Shown piece by piece: positions 1 through 8,557 of a DNA stretch of 64,000 nt. The stretch is from positions 62,001 through 126,000 of the forward strand of contig JBLZWL010000071.1 of assembly GCA_049194865.1 (NCBI GenBank), given 5' to 3'. The stretch is from Myxococcus terminator_A. Lineage in GTDB: Bacteria; Myxococcota; Myxococcia; Myxococcales; Myxococcaceae. Positions within the stretch are counted from its first letter, which is position 1. Every line of letters starts with the position of its first letter. The notes under the pieces were generated by a model. That model was not told where the DNA came from and ran no database searches. It saw only the letters and a list, made by a program, of their open reading frames with translations. The translations under genes and the position numbers were made by a program.

Positions 1-1
1 G

Positions 2-1540
2 TCAGTGGCTGACTTCTCCGCGCTGGGTGGCCAGGCCGCCGGGGTGATGTGGCGATGGGAGGTGACGCTCTCGCGCGAGGACTCGCCCACGCGGGTGATG
101 TACCGCTTCGAGCCCGGTGAGGGCTGCCCCGCGCTGTCGCAGGTGGACTTCGCCGCGCGAGGCAACCCGGTGAAGCCGTGGGGCGGGGAGGACGTGAAGA
201 CGGTGGTGGTGCCCGCGAAGGGCGCCCTGCCTCGCGCGGCCTTCTTCTCCTGCAACGGCGCCAGCGACGCGAAGACGTGGGGCTCGGTGATGCGGATGAA
301 GCGGCCCTTCGGCTGCTGGGCGGACATGCTGGCCCAGCACGAGGAGACGCGGGAGGGAGGCTTCGAGCTGCTGCTCGGCGGCGGAGACCAGGTGTACGCG
401 GACTCGCTGTTGGACCAGGAGCCGCTGGTGGAGTTCCGCAAGCGGGAGCTGGAGCAGAAGCTGGACCGGGACTTCGGGCCGCCCCCGGGCTTCCACGAGC
501 AGATGCTGGCGCGCTACGTGGAGCTGTACTGCGAGCGGTGGAGCGGCTCGGCGGGAATCGCGCCCATGCTGGCGCGGGTGCCAGGCCTGTTCACCTGGGA
601 CGACCACGACATCTTCGACGGCTGGGGCTCGCACGAGGCGTTGCAGTCCTGCGAGTGGTTCGAGTCCATCTACAGCGCCGCCGCGCTGGCCTTCGAGGCC
701 TTCCAACTGGGCGGACTGAAGACGGAGGAGAAGCGGCCCTCGAGGCGCAGGCCTTGTGACGCGCACTATCTCCAGACGCTGCGCTTCGTGGGCGGGGAGT
801 GCGACGTGGACCTGGTGGCGTTGGACTTGCGCAGCGGGCGCACGTACCGGCGACAGGTCCACGGGAAGATGGCGCACCAGGTGATGAGCCCGGAGCAATG
901 GGGCGCGCTGGATGCGTGGCGCCATGAGCACGCGAGGGACGCGGGGGTGAAGCCGAGGCACGTCATCGTGCTGTCCTCCATTCCGCTGGTGCACCTGCGC
1001 TTCGGGCCGTCGGTGGAGACGGTGGGCGGCGACACGGAACTGCACGACGACATGCTGGACCAGTGGGAGTCCGTCGTGCATCGCGGCGAGCGCATCCGGT
1101 TGATGGTGGACCTGCTCCAACTGGCGAAGACGTCGTGTTGCGCGGTGACGGTGGTGTCCGGAGACGTGCACGTGGGCGCGCGCGGGCTCATCCGCTCGCG
1201 CAATCCCGACCACATCCCCGCGGGCCTCGCGGAGGCGGCCATCGAGCAGGTGACGTCCTCGGGCATCGTCCACCCTCCCCCCAACCTGCTCCAGTTCATG
1301 GGGATGCGGCTGTTGGCGGAGGAGTCGGTGGATGACCTGCCCTCGTACATGCAGACGGAGCTGCTCCCGGTGGGCAAGAGCCGCTACCTGCGCGAGCGCA
1401 ACTGGCTGTCATTGAGGGTGGAGCCCGCGCGCTCGAAAATCGCTCGGCCCAAGCTGTGGCTGCGCTGGGAGGCCGAGCACACGTCGCTGTCCATGCAGGT
1501 GGTGGTGGAGCCTCCGCCGCTCGTCGCGACGCGGTTCTGA
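2..1540 (+). CDS. PhoD-like metallophosphatase, 5' end probably outside the window
   Basis: Probable phosphatase or phosphodiesterase of the PhoD/alkaline phosphatase D metallophosphoesterase superfamily. Reading from the GTG at 5, the core motifs appear in order: GGGDQVYADS near residue 128, TWDDHDIFDGWGS near 197, and SGDVHVG near 386. These supply the metal-binding Asp and His residues. The frame is open to the first base and the apparent N-terminus looks like the inside of a beta-sandwich domain, with no signal peptide or ribosome-binding site, so the true start is probably upstream. The substrate cannot be told from sequence. The family call is firm; the start is not. Confidence 0.8.
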   Translation, partial: SVADFSALGGQAAGVMWRWEVTLSREDSPTRVMYRFEPGEGCPALSQVDFAARGNPVKPWGGEDVKTVVVPAKGALPRAAFFSCNGASDAKTWGSVMRMKRPFGCWADMLAQHEETREGGFELLLGGGDQVYADSLLDQEPLVEFRKRELEQKLDRDFGPPPGFHEQMLARYVELYCERWSGSAGIAPMLARVPGLFTWDDHDIFDGWGSHEALQSCEWFESIYSAAALAFEAFQLGGLKTEEKRPSRRRPCDAHYLQTLRFVGGECDVDLVALDLRSGRTYRRQVHGKMAHQVMSPEQWGALDAWRHEHARDAGVKPRHVIVLSSIPLVHLRFGPSVETVGGDTELHDDMLDQWESVVHRGERIRLMVDLLQLAKTSCCAVTVVSGDVHVGARGLIRSRNPDHIPAGLAEAAIEQVTSSGIVHPPPNLLQFMGMRLLAEESVDDLPSYMQTELLPVGKSRYLRERNWLSLRVEPARSKIARPKLWLRWEAEHTSLSMQVVVEPPPLVATRF

Positions 1541-1690
1541 GGTCCGAGGCGCCACCTCGCCCGGCGGCCATGCGGGCGGGCCCCGCTGTCGTTGCACGGA
1601 GCTTGGTGCGCGCTGTCGTCGCTCCGACATTGAGACCCATGTGGAGTCGGCGTGGGGATGCACTCCGCGCCCTTCGACGAGGAGCGCGAC

Positions 1691-1978
1691 ATGACCACGG
1701 GCAGCAAGAAGAACGACCCCTCGAAGGGTGGCCACCACAAGCCGACCTTCGCGAAGGACCGCGTGGAGCGGGGCCTTGAGGCGGATGACACCCGGCCCCT
1801 CTACGCCGCCGAGTCCATCCACAGCACCCGGGAGCAGAAGTTCGCGCTCGACAGTGACGCTCCCGTCGGCGGCGACGTGCCCGACATCCGCAGCCCCATC
1901 GACGAAGCGGACGAGCTGGAGCGCGAGCGGAAGGGACGCGAGCGGGTCCTGGAGCGGCAGGTCGAGGAGGAGGACTGA
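1691..1978 (+). CDS. Small charged hypothetical protein
   Basis: A 95-residue hydrophilic protein rich in Lys, Asp, Glu and Arg, with no signal peptide, membrane segment or Cys. The ATG at 1691 is preferred over the in-frame GTG at 1652 because a GAGGAG ribosome-binding site lies 7 bases upstream. The C-terminal 30 residues are almost all charged and probably form a single helix. I recognise no family. It ends just before a strong hairpin shared with the convergent M16 peptidase gene, which fits a single-gene transcription unit. Confidence 0.6.
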   Translation: MTTGSKKNDPSKGGHHKPTFAKDRVERGLEADDTRPLYAAESIHSTREQKFALDSDAPVGGDVPDIRSPIDEADELERERKGRERVLERQVEEED

Positions 1979-1994
1979 CGCCCTCCTGTCCCAG

Positions 1995-2023
1995 GCCCGA
2001 CGCGTCCAGGTGACGCGCCGGGC
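1995..2023. terminator. Hairpin between convergent genes
   Basis: A 12-base-pair inverted repeat with one mismatch and a 5-base loop (arms GCCCGaCGCGTC and GACGCGcCGGGC) fills the gap between the ends of two convergent genes. No T-run follows, so it could end transcription only as a GC-only hairpin or with Rho. Confidence 0.55.
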
Positions 2024-2035
2024 TCCTTCACGGAC

Positions 2036-3553
2036 TCAAGGCCGCGCGCTGGCGCTGCCCGGCTGCGTGTCGGGCTCCACCGCCATCAGCTTGCCCAGGT
2101 TGAGCCCAGACACCTGCTCCTGGATGAGCAGCGGGTCACCCACCAGGATGATTTGCAGCGTGGCCGGGTCCAGATACTTCTCGGCCGTGCGCTGCACGTC
2201 GGCCGCGGTGGCGGCGCGCAGCCCTTCCACGGTGCGGTTGAACTCATCCAGCGGGCGGCGCTTGCGGAAGAGCTGCGACGCGCTGGAGCCCAGGCCCTCC
2301 ACCGACTCGAAGGCGCCCGGGAAGGCGCGGATGAGGCCCTCGCGCGCGGCGGCCAGCTCCTTCTCGGTGATGGGGCGCGACTTGAGACCGCTCAGCTCTC
2401 CCATCGCCTCGTTGAGCGCGGGGCCCGTCACGTCCGCGCGCACCGACGTATAGGCCGTGAGCGGACCCACGCCCAGGCGCGGGTCCATGCTCGCGCCCGC
2501 GCCGTAGCTGTAGCCCTTGTCCTCGCGCAGGTTCATGTTGAGCCGGCTGCCGAAGAAGCCGCCGAACACGGTGGTGGCCAGCTCCAGCGAGTACTCGTCC
2601 GGATTGCCCGCGGCGATGGCGGGGCGGCCCAGCATCATCACCGTCTGGTCCAGGCCGGGCTTGGGCACCACGTACACCGCCTGCCGCGCGGGCGTGGGTG
2701 GCGCGGGCGGGGCGGGCGGAGGAGTCGCGGGAGCCTTCCACGCGCCGAAGTGCTGCTTCGCGAAGGCGACGGCCTCGTCCAGCGTGATGTCACCGGTGAG
2801 CACGAGCGCCGCGGCGGCCGGGCCCACGTGCTTCTTGTAGAAGCCCTGGATGTCCTCCAGCGAGAGCGCCTGCACGGAGTCCGGCATGCCCTGCGAGGTG
2901 TGCCCGTACGGGTGCGTGTTCCCGAAGACGGAGGACAGGAAGACAATCTGCCCCAGCGCGCTGGGCTGACCCAGGCGGCGCACCAGGTCCGCGAGCTGCT
3001 GCTTCTTGCGCCGCTCGAAGGCCTTGGGCGCGAACGTCGGCCGGAGGGTGACGTCCGCCAGCAGCGCCAGCGCGGCGTCCACGTTGCGCGTCAGCACGCG
3101 CACGCCCACCTGCGCGCCGTCCGGAGTCACCTCCTGGAAGGGAGACACGCCCAGGTCCGCGAAGGCGTTGTCCAGCGCCACCGTGTCGCGCGTGCCCGCG
3201 CCCTCAATCAGCATGCGGTACGTCAGGTCCGCCAGGCCATCCTTGCCCGTGGGGTCCTGCGCGCTGCCCGCCGCGAAGGTGACTCCCGCGAAGACGAGAG
3301 GCAGCTCGCGCCGGGTGCTCACCAGCACGGTGAGCCCGTTGTCGAGCGTGGCCTTCTGGAAGGTGGGCAGCACCAGCTCCGGCGGCTTGCCCGGCTGGGG
3401 CGGCGTGGCGCGGAAGGCCTCCGCGTCGGCGGGCGTCGCGGGCTTCGGAGCCTGGGGCGCGGCGGTGTCCTGGGGCTCGGACGTCGCGGGCTTCTGCTGA
3501 CTGGCGCAGCCGGCGAGCGAGACGGTGACGAGGGCGGTGATGAGGCGGCGCAT
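2036..3553 (-). CDS. M16 family peptidase-like lipoprotein, non-catalytic partner
   Basis: A 505-residue insulinase-type (M16) protein. The N-terminus is a lipoprotein signal with lipobox LAGC, predicting anchoring to a cell-envelope membrane. Two M16 modules follow, but the HxxEH zinc site expected near residue 100 is missing (the matching stretch reads LTYRM), so it should not be catalytic. The later signature RLNMNLREDKGYSYG near residue 335 is typical of the substrate-binding half of M16 pairs. The start codon overlaps the stop of the upstream catalytic M16 gene (TGATG), pointing to translational coupling and a heterodimer like mitochondrial processing peptidase. The substrate is unknown. 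Confidence 0.85.
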   Translation of the reverse strand: MRRLITALVTVSLAGCASQQKPATSEPQDTAAPQAPKPATPADAEAFRATPPQPGKPPELVLPTFQKATLDNGLTVLVSTRRELPLVFAGVTFAAGSAQDPTGKDGLADLTYRMLIEGAGTRDTVALDNAFADLGVSPFQEVTPDGAQVGVRVLTRNVDAALALLADVTLRPTFAPKAFERRKKQQLADLVRRLGQPSALGQIVFLSSVFGNTHPYGHTSQGMPDSVQALSLEDIQGFYKKHVGPAAAALVLTGDITLDEAVAFAKQHFGAWKAPATPPPAPPAPPTPARQAVYVVPKPGLDQTVMMLGRPAIAAGNPDEYSLELATTVFGGFFGSRLNMNLREDKGYSYGAGASMDPRLGVGPLTAYTSVRADVTGPALNEAMGELSGLKSRPITEKELAAAREGLIRAFPGAFESVEGLGSSASQLFRKRRPLDEFNRTVEGLRAATAADVQRTAEKYLDPATLQIILVGDPLLIQEQVSGLNLGKLMAVEPDTQPGSASARP

Positions 3554-4959
3554 CAGTGGCGCTCCTTCGGTTCAGCGGGTGCCTGCTTCCGCGCGGGAGG
3601 CACGGCGTGGAGGATGACGCGAGCATCGGGGCGCAGCGTGTCGCGAGCGAACAGCTTCACGGCCTCGGGCGTCACCGTCTCGTAGCGCGCCAGGTCCTGC
3701 GCGACGTAGCTGGGCTCGCCGACGAAGTGGTTGTAGCTCTGCAGCACGTCCGCCTTGCCACCGAAGCCGCCGATGGACTGGAGGCCCGCCAGCGTGCGCG
3801 TGTCATAGCGGGTGCGGGCGCGCTGGATTTCCTCCGGGGTGATGCCGTTGCGGCGGATGTCTTCCAGCACCGCGTCCACTTCCTTGAGCAGCGCGTCCGT
3901 GGACACGCCGGGCCGCGCCACCACGTCGAGCGTGAAGACGGACTGCGCGCCCTGGCTCTGCTGGGTGACGTTGACGCTCTGGGCCAGCTGCTTGTCGAGC
4001 ACCAGGCGGCGGTAGAGGCGGCTCGCCTTGCCGGTGCCCAGCGCCGTGGCCACCACGTCCGCGGTGGCGTCACCGTCCTCGAAGTACCCGGGCGTCAGCC
4101 ACTGGATGGACAGCAGCGGCAGCGTGGCCACGCGCTCCTCCTGACGGAGCACGACGGGCTTGGAGAGCTTCACCGAGGCGACCTCGGGCTTCGTCGGCTT
4201 GGGGTGGCTGGGCAGCGAGCCGAAGTACTTCTCGATGAGGGCCTTGGTCTTCGCGACGTCGAAGTCACCGACGACGGCGAGCGTGGCGTTGGAGGGCGCG
4301 TACCACTGGCGGAAGAAGGCCTTCACGTCCTCGGGCGTGGCGGCGTCCAGGTCCTTCATCGAGCCGATGACGTCCCCGTGGTACGGGTGCGGCAGGGGGA
4401 AGAGGGCGTGCCAGGCCGCCTCGCGGGCGAGGCCATAGGGGGCCGTCTCGGTGCCCTGGCGGCGCTCGTTCTTCACGACTTCGCGCTGGGTGGCGAGCTT
4501 CTCCGGGGTGAGCGCGTCGAGCAGGAAGCCCATGCGGTCGCTCTCCAGCCAGAGGGCGGTCTCCAGGTGGTGGGTGGGCACCGTCTCGAAGTAGTTGGTG
4601 CGGTCGAAGCTGGTGGTGCCGTTGAGGTCCGTGGCGCCGAGCTGTTCGAGCATGGGGATGTGCACGTCATCGGCCACGTTGCGCGAGCCCTGGAACATCA
4701 TGTGCTCGAAGAGGTGGGCGAAGCCGGTGCGGCCGGGCTGCTCGTGGTAGGCGCCGACGTGGTACCAGACGTTGACGGAGACGACGGGGAGCTTGCGGTC
4801 GACGGAGAGGATGACCTCCAGTCCGTTGGGCAGCGTGTATTTCTCGTAGGGGATGGCGAGCGCTTCGCGACCGGGCTCCAGCGGCTTCGCCTCTTGTGTG
4901 GAGAGGGCGAGTGCCGGGAGCCCGAAGACGACGAGGGCTGCGGCGACGAGGGCCTTCAT
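3553..4959 (-). CDS. M16 family zinc metallopeptidase, catalytic subunit
   Basis: A 468-residue insulinase-family peptidase. Starting at the ATG at 4959 gives a clean N-terminal signal sequence (MKALVAAALVVFGLPALAL) and places a GGAGGA ribosome-binding site just upstream; the longer frame to 5001 lacks both. The inverted zinc motif HLFEH is at residues 82-86, with the downstream Glu of the family in REVVKNERR. One catalytic and one structural M16 half are present. It is the first gene of a two-gene operon whose second member lacks the zinc site, so the two probably form an exported heterodimer that degrades peptides. Confidence 0.87.
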   Translation of the reverse strand: MKALVAAALVVFGLPALALSTQEAKPLEPGREALAIPYEKYTLPNGLEVILSVDRKLPVVSVNVWYHVGAYHEQPGRTGFAHLFEHMMFQGSRNVADDVHIPMLEQLGATDLNGTTSFDRTNYFETVPTHHLETALWLESDRMGFLLDALTPEKLATQREVVKNERRQGTETAPYGLAREAAWHALFPLPHPYHGDVIGSMKDLDAATPEDVKAFFRQWYAPSNATLAVVGDFDVAKTKALIEKYFGSLPSHPKPTKPEVASVKLSKPVVLRQEERVATLPLLSIQWLTPGYFEDGDATADVVATALGTGKASRLYRRLVLDKQLAQSVNVTQQSQGAQSVFTLDVVARPGVSTDALLKEVDAVLEDIRRNGITPEEIQRARTRYDTRTLAGLQSIGGFGGKADVLQSYNHFVGEPSYVAQDLARYETVTPEAVKLFARDTLRPDARVILHAVPPARKQAPAEPKERH

Positions 4960-5157
4960 TTTGGACAAGGTTCCTCCGGGGCTTCCGTGCCAGGGACTCA
5001 CCTCTCGCGCTTAGCACGCGTCCCTCGCCGGGTGGGCAAGGAATGACAGTCGGAATGGGTGGCGGGTGACAACTGTTGAGGGCCGCCTCGGCTCGGGGGG
5101 CGAGGTGTCCGCTGACTCGTGTCCACGCGCGTGACGCTCCATGAGACACTGGAGTGC

Positions 5158-5946
5158 ATGGTTTCCTCTGTCGGCGTCACGCCTCGTTGCGCGGTCCACC
5201 CGGAGGTGGACGCGGGGGCGACGTGTCAGCGCTGCGGCGGCTTCGTCTGCGAGGCGTGCACGACGTGGGTGATGGGCGTGCTGTATTGCGCGGCCTGCTC
5301 GCTCCGCCCGGAGGTGAACTACCTGGAGACCTTCCGGTTGAAGTTCTGGGGGCGGCGCGACCCGAACACGTGGATGGTGGGAGGCGGGACGCTCGTGTTG
5401 CTCGCGGGGGTGCTGACGGCGTTCGTCCAGGGGGCGTGGCGGCTGGCGCTGGTGTTGCTCGGCGCCGCGGTCGTGGGTGGAGCGTTCTATCTGGGACAGC
5501 GCTGGGCGAGGACGGCCCTGGTCTTCACGCCGGTGGTCACAGGGCTGATGGGCGCCGCGCTGTTCGGTCCGGTGATGCTCGTGGGCGGGTTCCTGCTTTT
5601 CGTCACCGCGTTGCAAATCCTCCTCGACCCGAGGAACCGGCTCTTCTTCCGGATGGAGGTGTCGGAGAAGGAGCTGCGGCGAATGTGGGACTTGCGCGTC
5701 AACAACCCGCTGGCGAGGTTCGCGTTGTCGATGGGCATCTCGTCGTTCTTCTTGCCGTTTCTCGGTCCGCTGGCGGTGGTCCTTGGGGTCATCGCGTTGC
5801 GGAAGGTGGATTCGAGGGCGCGGCCACCCATTGGCCGGGGAGGGCACGCGCTGGCGAGCATCCTGCTGGGCGTGGGGAGCGTGGCGCTGTGGCTGCTGGT
5901 GTTGTGGCCGCTGATGAAGAGCTTGCTGGAGCGGCTTCACGCCTGA
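5158..5946 (+). CDS. Zinc-finger (B-box-like) DUF4190-type membrane protein
   Basis: About 262 residues from the ATG at 5158. The N-terminal 40 residues carry paired cysteines and a His (CAVHPEVDAGATCQRCGGFVC, then CTTW and CAAC), the pattern of a small B-box-like zinc finger common in myxobacterial membrane proteins. Roughly five hydrophobic segments follow. The last 80 residues resemble DUF4190, a glycine-rich two-helix membrane domain. The in-frame GTG at 5119 is an alternative start; neither has a strong ribosome-binding site. It diverges from the M16 operon. The role is unknown; a sensor or scaffold at the inner membrane is only a guess. Confidence 0.7.
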   Translation: MVSSVGVTPRCAVHPEVDAGATCQRCGGFVCEACTTWVMGVLYCAACSLRPEVNYLETFRLKFWGRRDPNTWMVGGGTLVLLAGVLTAFVQGAWRLALVLLGAAVVGGAFYLGQRWARTALVFTPVVTGLMGAALFGPVMLVGGFLLFVTALQILLDPRNRLFFRMEVSEKELRRMWDLRVNNPLARFALSMGISSFFLPFLGPLAVVLGVIALRKVDSRARPPIGRGGHALASILLGVGSVALWLLVLWPLMKSLLERLHA

Positions 5947-6033
5947 GTGCCGGCTCGGCGCCCCGGCGCACGGCGGGGGCGTGATGTCTTCCATGGTGGA
6001 GGTGCCCACGGTGAAGGGTGGGAGGACCACGAC

Positions 6034-6519
6034 ATGGCGAATGAAAACGAGGGATGGAAAGAAGCGGGCGAGCGCCCGAGCATGTCGACGGAGGAGCTTC
6101 GTGCGAAGCGGCACGAGTCGAGGACGTCGCGGACGTACACGTTCTTCTTGAGAGACTTGGAGGCGAGGGCGGGCATCGGCCGTCCGCTCGCGGAGCGGGC
6201 GGCGGAGGCGGTGCTGTGCACGCTGGAGCAGCGGTTGATGGGCCCCGAGGTGGAGCACCTGGAGGCGCAGCTTCCGCGGAAGGTGACGGACTTGCTGCAG
6301 CGCTGCCCGCGACACGAGGGCATGCCTCCTCGCAAGTTCAAGATGCTGGAGTTCCTCCAGATGGTCGCCGACGACCTGGACACGACGCCGAACGAAGCGG
6401 AGCGCCTCACGCGCGCCGTGTTCGCCACGGTGCGTGAGCACATCTCCGAGGGCGAGGCCGATGATGTGATTGGGCAACTGCCTTCGGATTTGCGTTCGCT
6501 GTGGGTTCCGGAGGCGTGA
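6034..6519 (+). CDS. DUF2267 family protein
   Basis: A 161-residue soluble, mostly helical protein. Residues 30-160 match DUF2267 in pattern: two similar helical halves, each with a long amphipathic helix ending in an xQLP motif (EAQLPRKV and GQLPSDLR). The ATG at 6034 is chosen over the open frame to 5947 because of the preceding GGGAGGA; the upstream extension is Gly/Arg-rich and noncoding in style. DUF2267 has no settled biochemical function. The gene converges with the HEAT-repeat gene across only 12 bases. Confidence 0.75.
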   Translation: MANENEGWKEAGERPSMSTEELRAKRHESRTSRTYTFFLRDLEARAGIGRPLAERAAEAVLCTLEQRLMGPEVEHLEAQLPRKVTDLLQRCPRHEGMPPRKFKMLEFLQMVADDLDTTPNEAERLTRAVFATVREHISEGEADDVIGQLPSDLRSLWVPEA

Positions 6520-6531
6520 ACCCAACGCGTG

Positions 6532-8463
6532 CTACTCCGCGAGGAACGATGAAGCCAGACGGCGCACCTCCTCGGAGTCATCGCGAGCGACCACGTCGCG
6601 CAAGAGCTCACCAGCCAGATGCTCCACGGTGAGCAAGGTCCCCAGCATCCGCACCACCTCGGCGCGGACCTGGGGCTCGGTCTCCATGCGCAGCGATTGC
6701 GCCGCCGCGCGCAGGTGAGGTCCGGCCACGCGCCGTGAAATCATCACCGCCGCCTGCGCACGCACGCGCACCTCCGGGTCCTCCAGCAGCACGCGGTCCA
6801 ACAACACATCCACATCCGCGCCCGCCATCGCCCCGAGTGCCTCGGTGGCCGCCACGCGTACCTCCGCCGAACGGTGGGACAGAGCGGTGCGTGTGTACTC
6901 CAACCCCCGCGACGAGCCCGCCCGCGCCAGCGCTCGCAGGCACGTCTCCGCATCCAACCGCTTCGCCTCACATCGCCCCATCAACCCGTCGAGCACCCCC
7001 AGCGCACGCCCAGGTTCAGAGCGCTCCATCCCCTTCACCATCGAGCCCAACGCCAACCCCACCGCGTGCCTCAGCTCCCCTTCCTTCGTCGCCCCCACGG
7101 CCCGCGCCAGCGCCTGCGTCAGCTCCGCCGACGGCTGAGCCACCTTCCCCGCCGCGGTCGCCGCCCAAGCCCGAGTTGTCACCCGCAACCGTGATTCCCC
7201 CAGCAACCGAGCCAGCTCCCGCTGTGACTCAGGCGTGCCCGCGCTCCCCAGCGCCTCCATCACCTGCGCCACCACGCCGTCCTTCACCGCGCCCTGTCGC
7301 ACGCGTCGCGCCGCCAGCCCCGCCTTCGCGGGCAGCAGGCGAAACAGCGCCGCCAATCGCTCACGAGCCTGAATCCGCTCCTGCTCTCGCGTCTCCGTCT
7401 CCAGCACACGGAGCAGCACGTCCAGCGTCGCCTCCCCCACCAGCCGTCGGTCCCACTCCACCGCCGCCGCTCCCACGCGCGGAGTCGCCAGTCCCGTGAG
7501 CGGCTCCGCATGCAGCCGACCCCGAGCCTCCCGAAACATCCGCATCGACAACGACGTATGCCGCGGAGTCTCCAGCCGGGTCAGCGCCACCCGCGTCTCC
7601 GCGCGAGTCTGGGGCAACCCCGTCTCGCGGCCTCCCTGCTCCACCACGTCCGAGCCCGCCACCTCCCGCACCAGCCCGTCCTCATCGAGCATGAAATCCA
7701 GGTGCCCCCGCAGCCGAGGCACCACAACGCCCGGCCCCCGAGGCCCCGTCGGCGCCCACAGCGGCAACGCCGTCCGCAGATACCGCCGCTTCGTCTTCAC
7801 GTACGTGTTCGCGCTGCCCCCCGCGCGGTACTCCGACTCGTAGTCCCCCGTGGGGTCCGTCTCCTCCGTGCTCCAACTCCGTCCGTCCTCCGCGACGAAC
7901 TGGGTGGCCGCCAGCAACAAGCGCAGGAACCGCCGCGCCCCTGTCTCCAACCCCTCCTCGAAGTGGACAGCGAGCACACGTCCACGTGAGTCCTGAGCCA
8001 CGTACGAGGGCCGCTCCAGTTGCGAGCGGAAGGCACTCAGCGCCTCCTCGCTCAGCGACTTCTCCGCCTCCACCCGCGTGGCCTCCACCCGCGCCGAGAA
8101 GAAGTGCTGTCCTCCCTCCACGCCCAGGTACGCCAGCTCCAGCACCCCACTCCAGCCGTTGTGTCTCCAGTTGCGCCCCGTCTCCGCGCCAGGAATGTGC
8201 TCGGCCGAGCGCACGTCCAAATCGAACGCGTACCGGTGCTCCAACCCCGGCGTCAGCACGCGCTGGCGGCCGCGCTTCCCGGAGGGAACTGTCTTTGGGA
8301 CAACGGTGGGAAGGGGCTCGTCGGAGCGCGGTGCGGGGTGGCTCACCGAGATGACCTGGGTCGTCGCGGGCGGCTTCCAGCCCCTGGGCGACTCGAAGCT
8401 CCACAGGGCCACCAGCGCCAACAAGGCGATGAGGGGCACCAGGCTCTTCAGGCGAGGGGACAC
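6532..8463 (-). CDS. HEAT-repeat protein with N-terminal membrane anchor
   Basis: A 643-residue protein starting at GTG. Residues 8-24 form one hydrophobic segment (signal anchor or uncleaved signal), followed by a Pro/Ser-rich linker. Residues 70-300 are a beta-rich domain that looks like the lipid-binding N-terminal part of vitellogenin-type proteins. From about residue 330 to the end there are tandem alpha-helical HEAT/armadillo repeats with the usual RxxAAxALG pattern. The combination suggests an exported scaffold or lipid-carrying protein, but this is inference from fold. It lies downstream of dnaA on the same strand with a 94-base gap, so it may be separately expressed. Confidence 0.7.
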   Translation of the reverse strand: MSPRLKSLVPLIALLALVALWSFESPRGWKPPATTQVISVSHPAPRSDEPLPTVVPKTVPSGKRGRQRVLTPGLEHRYAFDLDVRSAEHIPGAETGRNWRHNGWSGVLELAYLGVEGGQHFFSARVEATRVEAEKSLSEEALSAFRSQLERPSYVAQDSRGRVLAVHFEEGLETGARRFLRLLLAATQFVAEDGRSWSTEETDPTGDYESEYRAGGSANTYVKTKRRYLRTALPLWAPTGPRGPGVVVPRLRGHLDFMLDEDGLVREVAGSDVVEQGGRETGLPQTRAETRVALTRLETPRHTSLSMRMFREARGRLHAEPLTGLATPRVGAAAVEWDRRLVGEATLDVLLRVLETETREQERIQARERLAALFRLLPAKAGLAARRVRQGAVKDGVVAQVMEALGSAGTPESQRELARLLGESRLRVTTRAWAATAAGKVAQPSAELTQALARAVGATKEGELRHAVGLALGSMVKGMERSEPGRALGVLDGLMGRCEAKRLDAETCLRALARAGSSRGLEYTRTALSHRSAEVRVAATEALGAMAGADVDVLLDRVLLEDPEVRVRAQAAVMISRRVAGPHLRAAAQSLRMETEPQVRAEVVRMLGTLLTVEHLAGELLRDVVARDDSEEVRRLASSFLAE

Positions 8464-8557
8464 GGCTCCTGGAGATACGGAGCCTGCCGCGCTTCCTGGT
8501 TGTCAGCCTGTCGTGACGCGGTGCCCCGACCTCCGGGCACCCGCAATCACCGAACGC

